From the NCBI GenBank assembly GCA_963580285.1, contig OY757019.1:63384587-63448586 (forward strand): a DNA stretch of 64,000 nucleotides, given 5' to 3'. The DNA is from Lucinisca nassula (lineage: Eukaryota; Mollusca; Bivalvia; Lucinida; Lucinidae). This document shows, piece by piece, positions 59,080 through 64,000 of this stretch; positions within the stretch are counted from its first letter, which is position 1; every line of letters begins with the position of its first letter. Position numbers and translations under genes: made by a program. A model generated the notes under the pieces. The model was given only the letters and a program-made list of their open reading frames with translations, ran no database searches and had not been told where the DNA came from.

Positions 59080-60280
59080 ATGCCCCCGCCATTCAAAGAA
59101 TGGTGGAAAGGGCATATAGCCTTGCCCCTGTCCCTCCGTCCGTCCGTCCGTGCGCAGGAACAGATGTATACTTGTGTGTTTAAAAAGTTTGGACACTTCC
59201 ATTGAACTCAATGTGATTTATTCCGTCAGTGTTTTGTGTGTCTAAAAATAGTTACTTGTGTGTCTTTTTTTCCAAGAAATTCCAAGAAATTTCCTGGAAT
59301 TAAGACACACAAGGGTACTTTGTAGGGATGAAGACACACAAGTATACATCCGTAAAGACGTGCGTGCGTCCGTCCGTCCGTGCGTCCGAAACTTAAACGC
59401 AGTCAATAACTTCCTTATTTCTTGATGGATTTTAAAATTACTCGGCAGAAATGTTAACCATCATGAGACGACGTGTCACGTGCAAAACCCAGGTCCATAC
59501 CTCTAAGGTCAAGGTCATACTTAGAGGTCAAAGGTCAAAAAAAGGGTCTGAAACTTAAACGCAGTCAATAACTTTCTTATTTCTGGATGGATTTTGAAAT
59601 TACTTTGTAGAAATGTTAACCATCATGAGACGATGTGTCATGTGCAAAATCCAGGTTGGTACCTCCAAGGTCAAGGTCATACTTAGAGGTCAAAGGCCAA
59701 AAAAAGGGTCCGAAACTTAAACGCAGTCAATAACTTACTTATTTCAGGATGGATTTTGAAATTACTTTGAAGAAGTGTTGACCATCATGAGAAGCTGTGT
59801 CACGTGCAAACCCAGATCCATACCTCCAAGGTCAAGGTCATACTTAGAGGTCAAAGGTCAAAAAAAGGGTTCGAAACTTAAACGCAGTCAATAACTTACT
59901 TATTTCTGGATGGATTTTAAAATTACTTTGAAGAAATATTAACCATCATGAGACTATGTGTCACGTGCAAACCCAGATCCGTACCTCCAAGGTCAAGGTC
60001 ATACTTAGAGGTTCATGGTAAAAAAAATGGTCGGTCAATAACTTTCTTATCTCTGGATGGATTTTGAAATTATTTGGCAGAAATGTTGGCCATCATGAGA
60101 CAATCTGCCTCACACAAAACCAAGGTCCTAACCTACAAGGTCAAGGTCATATTTAGAGGTCAAACGTGAAAAAAGGGTCCAAAACTTAATCACGGTCAAT
60201 AACTTTCTATTGATAAATACGAACAGACATATTTTCAGGCGGGGGCATCCGTGTCCTATGGACGCATTTCTAGTTCTAGT
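59080..60280 (+). mobile_element. ATGCCCCC-type element with ~161-bp array
   Basis: 5' hairpin: ATGCCCCCGCCATTC against GAATGGTGG...GGGCAT, loop AAA. A CCGTCCGTCCGTCC tract is interrupted by a small palindromic MITE (59163-59350). About five ~161-bp monomers: CGAAACTTAAACGCAGTCAA, CTGGATGGATTTTGAAATTA, TCAAGGTCATACTTAGAGG. The 3' end has GGCGGGGGCAT (complement of the 5' arm), hairpin GTGTCC/GGACGC and TCTAGTTCTAGT. Confidence 0.8.
59163..59350. mobile_element. Small MITE with 17-bp perfect TIRs
   Basis: GATGTATACTTGTGTGT (59163-59179) and its exact complement (59334-59350) bound 188 bp that split the TCCG tract of the host element. A second internal pair (ACTTGTGTGTCTT near 59254, complement near 59303) suggests a foldback derived from repeated ends. 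TA dinucleotides lie within the termini, compatible with a TA-targeting (Tc1/mariner-like) MITE, but the exact boundaries are uncertain. Confidence 0.7.
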
Positions 60281-60289
60281 TTATGATTT

Positions 60290-61690
60290 GATTTTAACTA
60301 AACTTGCACACATTTTGTACCACCACAAAATATCTCGATCAATATCGAATATGGGTCATGTTGGGTCAAAATGTAGGTCAATAGGTCAAATCAGAAAAAA
60401 AAACCTTGTGAAGACACTAGAGGCTACAGTTTTGGTCCGATCACCATCAAACTAGCCCAGAATGATCATCTTGACAATATCTCAGTCAAGTTCGAATATG
60501 GGTGTTGTCGGGTCAAAAAATAGGTCAGTAGGTCAAATCATAGAAAAACCTTCTGAACACACTAGAGGCCACAATTTATTTCTAATTATCATCAAACTTG
60601 CTCAGAATGATCATCTTGGTAATATCTTGGTCACATTCGAATAAGGGTCATGTAGGTTCAAAAAGTAGGTCAGTAGGTCAAATCATAGAAAAACCTTGTG
60701 AACACACTAGAGGCCACAGTTTTGGTCCAATTATCATCTAACTTGCCCAGAATGATCATCTTGACAATATCTGAGTCAAGTTCGAATATGGGTTATGTCG
60801 GTTCAAAAAGTAGGTCAGTAGTTCAAATCAGAGAAAAACCTTGTGAACACACTAGAGGCCACAGTTCTGGTCCGATCATCATCAAACTTGCTCAGAATGA
60901 TCATCTTGATAATATCTTGGCCACATTCAATATGGGTCATGGCAGGTCAAAAAGTAGGTCAGTAGGTCAAATCAGAGAAAAACCTTGTGAACACACTAGA
61001 GGCCACATTTTTGGTCCAATCATCATCAAACATGCTCGAAATGATAGTCTTGACAATATCTCGGTCAAGTTCGAATATGGGTCATTTCAGGTCAAAAAGT
61101 AGGTCAGTAGGTCAAATCATAGAAAAACCTTGTGAACACACTTGAGGCCACAGATTAGGTCCGATCATCATCAAACATGCCCAGAATGATCATCTTGACA
61201 ATATCTGAGTCAAGTTGGAATATGGGTCATGTCGGTTCAAAAAGTAGGTCAGTAGATAAAATCATAGAAAAAACCCTCTGAACACACTAGAGGCCACAGT
61301 TTTGGTCTGATCATCATCAAACTTGCTAAAAATGATCATTTTACAATATCTCAGTTAATTTCGAATATGGGTCATATCTGGCCAGTAAGTAGGTCAGATT
61401 GTTGAAAATCCTTGTGGACCCATTAAAGACCCCAGTTTTGGTCCGATCATCATCAAACTTGCTCAGAATGATCATCTTGACAATATCTGGGTCAAGTTTG
61501 AATATGGGTCATGTCAGGTCAAAAATTAGGTCAGCTGGTCAAATCATAGAAAAAAATTTGAATACTCTTAAAGGGGTCACAATTTTAGTCAAATCATCAT
61601 AAAACTTGCTCAGAATGATCATCTGGACAATATCTCAGTTAAGTTCGAATATAGGTCATGTCAAATCAAAAAGTAGATCAGTAGGTTATT
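60290..61690 (+). repeat. 145-bp tandem array (GAATATGGGTCATG type)
   Basis: About ten monomers; GAATATGGG-type words at about 60347, 60494, 60638, 60784, 60929, 61074, 61219, 61363, 61499 and 61649. Key words: TAGGTCAGTAGGTCAAATC, AACACACTAGAGGCCACAG, CCGATCATCATCAAACTTG. Related to the array at 41.7-43.0 kb, so the same family sits in two different contexts. Confidence 0.85.
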
Positions 61691-61985
61691 TTGTCATAAC
61701 TTTTGAACTTTTTTAGAGCCTTCACATTTGGCATGTAGGTTCCTTGTGACAAGGGCTTCCCACTCATATAAAGATTTGACCTGTGACGTTGACCTGTGAC
61801 CTACTGTATCATAACTTTTGAACCATATGAGATAGAGCCTTCATATTTGGCATGTATGTTCCTTGTGACAAAGTTTTCCCAACCATTCAAAACTTTTGAG
61901 CCATGACCTTGACCTTTGACCTACTTTGTCATAACTTTTGGAGCATGTAAGATACAGCCTTCATATTTGGCATATAGGTTCCTTC
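61691..61985 (+). repeat. ~125-bp tandem units
   Basis: About two and a half units with TTGTCATAACTTTTGAAC, GCCTTCATATTTGGCATGTA and GTGACCTTGACCTTTGACC-like words. The last is cut at 61985 by the SINE-like insertion. Confidence 0.7.
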
Positions 61986-62155
61986 ATAGGAGTGAGTGTT
62001 TGAGTTAAAGTATCACCAACAGCTAAGGTCATACAGTGATGGGACCTCTGTTTAAAGACCAATCTGAAAGTCTGGAGAAACCTGGGATCGATCCTGCTAC
62101 CCCTGGTTTACAAGGCAAGTAGCATGACCACTTCACCATGAAGGCTTCTAAACTT
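61986..62155 (-). repeat. tRNA-Thr-derived SINE-like sequence
   Basis: On the minus strand, 62144 to 62071 reads like a tRNA: GGTGAAGTGGTCATGC (A-box region), an anticodon-loop stretch CCTTGTAAACCAGGGGT and a B-box-like GGATCGATCCC. CTTGTAA with AACCAGGGGT is the tRNA-Thr (TGT anticodon) arrangement; the paired arms are degraded, so it is not a working tRNA. The ~85 bp downstream on the minus strand (CTTAGCTGTTGGTGATAC, then AACTCAAACACTCAC) look like a SINE body. It interrupts the flanking ~125-bp repeat. Confidence 0.65.
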
Positions 62156-62744
62156 CATTGGAATATTGTGTAGATGAGCCTCTAGGAAAATAGCATAAAG
62201 ATTAACAAATGGTCACAAGAGCTAAAAATAGAAAAACATTGTAAATTTGCTTCAAATGTGAACTCCTTCTAAACCTTTGGGCCAATTGGATTTAAAACTT
62301 CACAGGAATGTTGCCTAGGTGACCCCTACCAAAATAGTTAAAACTCATTCCACTCCAATGAACAAGATGGCTGCCAGAGCTAAAAATAAAAAAAATCTTC
62401 AAACGACAACTCCTGTACTCTTCGGCCAATTTCATTCAAACTTCGAAGTAATGTTGCTTAGATGACCCTCTACCAAAAAAGCTAAACAATCCCTTTCAGA
62501 TGAAAAAATGGCAACCGTAGCTAAAAATAGAAAAATATTGTAAATCTGATTCAAACGTGAACCCCTCCTAAACCCTAAGGCCAATTTGATTCAAACCTCA
62601 CAGGAATGTTGCCTAGGTCACTCCCTGCCAAATAAGCTAAAATCACTCTGCTGATGAACAAGATGGCCACCATAGGTAAAAATAGAATGTACTCGTGACA
62701 GTGATGCACAGGTGAGCAAACCAGGGCCCTGTGGGCCCTCTTGT
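62156..62744 (+). repeat. ~155-bp units and terminal tail
   Basis: About three and a half units with GATGGCTGCCAGAGCTAAAA, TTCACAGGAATGTTGCC and CCAATTTGATTCAAACC, close relatives of the 145-bp array at 51.8-53.4 kb and the fragment at 35.93-36.16 kb. They end in the 3' hairpin and CTCTTGT at 62744. Confidence 0.75.
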
Positions 62745-63850
62745 TGTAAACTATGACCTCTTGTGTCTCCGACAATGTATGAAATAATCATCAAAACTGC
62801 CAATATTTGAATGAAAATTATGTAAAAATAGACACAGTCTACACCAAAATAGAACATTTTCTCCATATTTATCATAAAAGAAATCAAGACAAAAATATGA
62901 AGACCTACATGCGACACAAAGGTTTTGGGTGAAAGCTCCGAAACTACAAGAAAAACATTTGATTAAATTTCCTAGGTGTCAAAGATGTGCATTCATTGTT
63001 AAATTAAAGGAAATGTACCCTGTCCCCGTTCTTAATTTGTACGAGGCTCGAGCTGTCTTTGCTGCCAACCAGCCAAAATTTAGGAAAAAAAAATGGATCA
63101 AGATCAAGGCAAAGAAAATGAGACCCATTAGAAGGTTTTGCTTATGATGTTTTATTTCTAACGCTATGTCCAAAAAATCACAGTATTTTGGCAAGAACAC
63201 CGTTAACCAAACAAGGGACATTACTCTTACTGCAAGTCGCTGTGCCTCATTGGTTACGGATAAGAGACTTGATTCCATGTTACAAGTTCAAAATAGGTTT
63301 GCCGGACAACAGAGCAATTTACTATGCATATTTTTAGAGTTCATAGACCCTTGACATTCATAAAGGGTACAGTGACAGACTATTTTAATGTCAAATATAA
63401 CTACCCATCACTACAATTTAAGCCTTTTCACAAGACGCAGGTCTGGGTCAGTCTGAAAAAAAAAATCTAGCCAGAAATGCCACCAGCATGTCCCATTTAC
63501 CATGACCTCCCTAGTCGAGTCCTGATTGGTCGCTGAGGTCACATGACCTATCAGACCATTGGGCAGACAATACAGGTCACGTGACCCCAGCGTTCCCGCC
63601 GGACATACAAAGGCTCATATTTCTTTAAGACTTCAACGTGGTCACAGCTTTTGACAAGTGGATAGAAAAACGGATAAGCGTTTTATTCTTTTTTGATTTT
63701 ACACTTACCTTGCTAGTTTCCACAACGTACCTAGGCTTTTAAAGCTTATTGTTTTTTCCAAAATTCTTTTCTTGTTGAATTTATTTCTTCCGACTTTATA
63801 CAGGTGTATCAATTGTCCGCCATTTTGAATTTACACTTGGAAGTTTTGTT
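62745..63850. other. Unique sequence, no recognised coding gene
   Basis: About 1.1 kb with no repeat that I recognise. Overlapping open frames of 60-99 codons occur on both strands near 62,930-63,350, but none resembles a known family or PSMA2. The right part carries promoter-like motifs (next entry). Confidence 0.5.
63515..63835 (-). promoter_or_regulatory. Promoter-like motif cluster and possible non-coding first exon
   Basis: Visible motifs: CCAAT boxes on the minus strand (ATTGG at 63524 and 63558), AGGTCACATGACCT (63536-63549), the perfect palindrome GGTCACGTGACC (63575-63586, an E-box), and on the minus strand TCAAAATGGCGGAC (63828-63815), a good YY1 site of the kind found at transcription starts. 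A strong donor GCAAG|GTAAGT lies downstream on the same strand (63713-63703). A minus-strand first exon from about 63830 to 63709 would fit; its ATG opens only four codons, so it would be untranslated. Speculative. Confidence 0.3.
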
Positions 63851-64000
63851 ATACCCCCGGCATACGAAGTATGTCAGGGGGTATATAGTTGTCGTCTTTC
63901 CGTCCGTTTGTTGGTTCGTTCGTATGTTCGTTTGTTCGTTCGTACGTTCGTTCGGTCGTTGGTCAACCTTTACGTCAAAGTTTTGCGTTAAACCTTTTTG
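63851..64000 (+). mobile_element. 5' end of an ATACCCCC-type element, cut by window end
   Basis: A hairpin with arms ATACCCCC/GGGGGTAT and GGCATAC/GTATG, loop GAA, nearly identical to the one at 56739. It is followed by CCGTCCG and a (GTTC)n-like tract rather than the usual TCCG tract alone. The remainder lies beyond the window. Confidence 0.8.

Larger units (their letters stand above)
55592..62744 (+). mobile_element. Large hairpin element carrying nested elements and several arrays
   Basis: 5' hairpin AGCTCACCT/AGGTGAGCT at 55592, a GTGCGTGCGTGCGTCC tract, two ~165-bp units (TCTTCATTTATGATTTGATT), then an insertion at 56039-60280, after which the same unit resumes with TTATGATTTGATTTTAAC. 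Further arrays follow (145 bp, ~125 bp, ~155 bp), then a tail GGTGAGCAAACC with hairpin GGGCCC/GGGCCC and CTCTTGT at 62744. So many unrelated arrays within one pair of ends suggests recombination between elements. Confidence 0.6.

Noticed and set aside
62071..62144. Functional tRNA-Thr gene
   Set aside because: The anticodon region is tRNA-Thr-like, but acceptor and D-stem pairing is lost and the B box deviates; better read as a SINE head or pseudogene.
62979..63278. Minus-strand 99-codon frame with a hydrophobic stretch
   Set aside because: Hydrophobicity comes from an AAAAAG-rich complement. It overlaps a + frame of similar length, and no splice or family evidence supports it.

Overview
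This 64 kb window is animal nuclear DNA and almost entirely transposon-derived. I recognise only one host coding segment, a single 123-bp exon (36177-36299, + strand) of the 20S proteasome subunit alpha-2 gene (PSMA2). It has clean splice sites and a reading frame that continues into both missing neighbours. The flanking introns therefore appear to run for tens of kilobases in both directions and to be packed with mobile elements. The kinds of element point to a mollusc, most likely a bivalve: hairpin-ended elements carrying ~130-190 bp tandem monomers and TCCG-rich heads, mariner and Tc1 relics, and a tRNA-Thr-derived SINE-like piece. That assignment comes from knowledge of these repeat classes, not from a database search.

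Layout. 1-28245: about nine elements lie strictly head to tail, each with a TCCG/TGCG-rich head, an array of ~166-bp monomers and a tail with a 3' hairpin ending CTCTTGT. One of them (2999-15573) is split by a different element at 8453-10725. 28246-29256: mostly unique sequence. 29257-35926: the same 166-bp family, partly inverted, with a hAT-like MITE (29337-30092), an element fragment (31486-32589) and a 161-bp array (32921-35372) inside it. 35928-36163: an element tail that ends 13 bp before the PSMA2 exon. 36468-40862: an array of ~161-bp monomers interrupted by a nested element (37090-38666) and an internally deleted mariner (38939-40104). 40924-41503: a foldback element. 41740-43022: a 146-bp array. 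43292-48491: an element interrupted by a 4.6 kb foldback full of palindromes, which itself carries two nested elements. 48492-53547: more hairpin elements, including one complete 1.8 kb copy. 53548-54090: a decayed endonuclease-domain coding fragment fused to a broken Tc1-like transposase on the other strand (to 54857). 55592-62744: a large nested composite. 62745-63850: unique, with promoter-like motifs. 63851-64000: the start of another element.

The main structural result is a shared architecture across several otherwise unrelated element families. Each has a 5' hairpin with a tri-nucleotide loop, a TCCG-rich tract, a family-specific tandem array, a copy of the 5' stem arm in reverse complement near the 3' end, a 3' terminal hairpin, and insertion between two T residues without target duplication. 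The host repeats supply internal 'empty sites' that show this directly. It fits non-autonomous Helitron2/Helentron-type elements, of the kind described in bivalves as pearl or HINE-like with BIV160-like cores. No Rep/helicase gene is present; the endonuclease fragment at 53.6 kb may be a relic of an autonomous partner.

No bacterial-type operons, rRNA genes or CRISPR arrays are present. Nearly all short open frames here are chance frames through tandem repeats.
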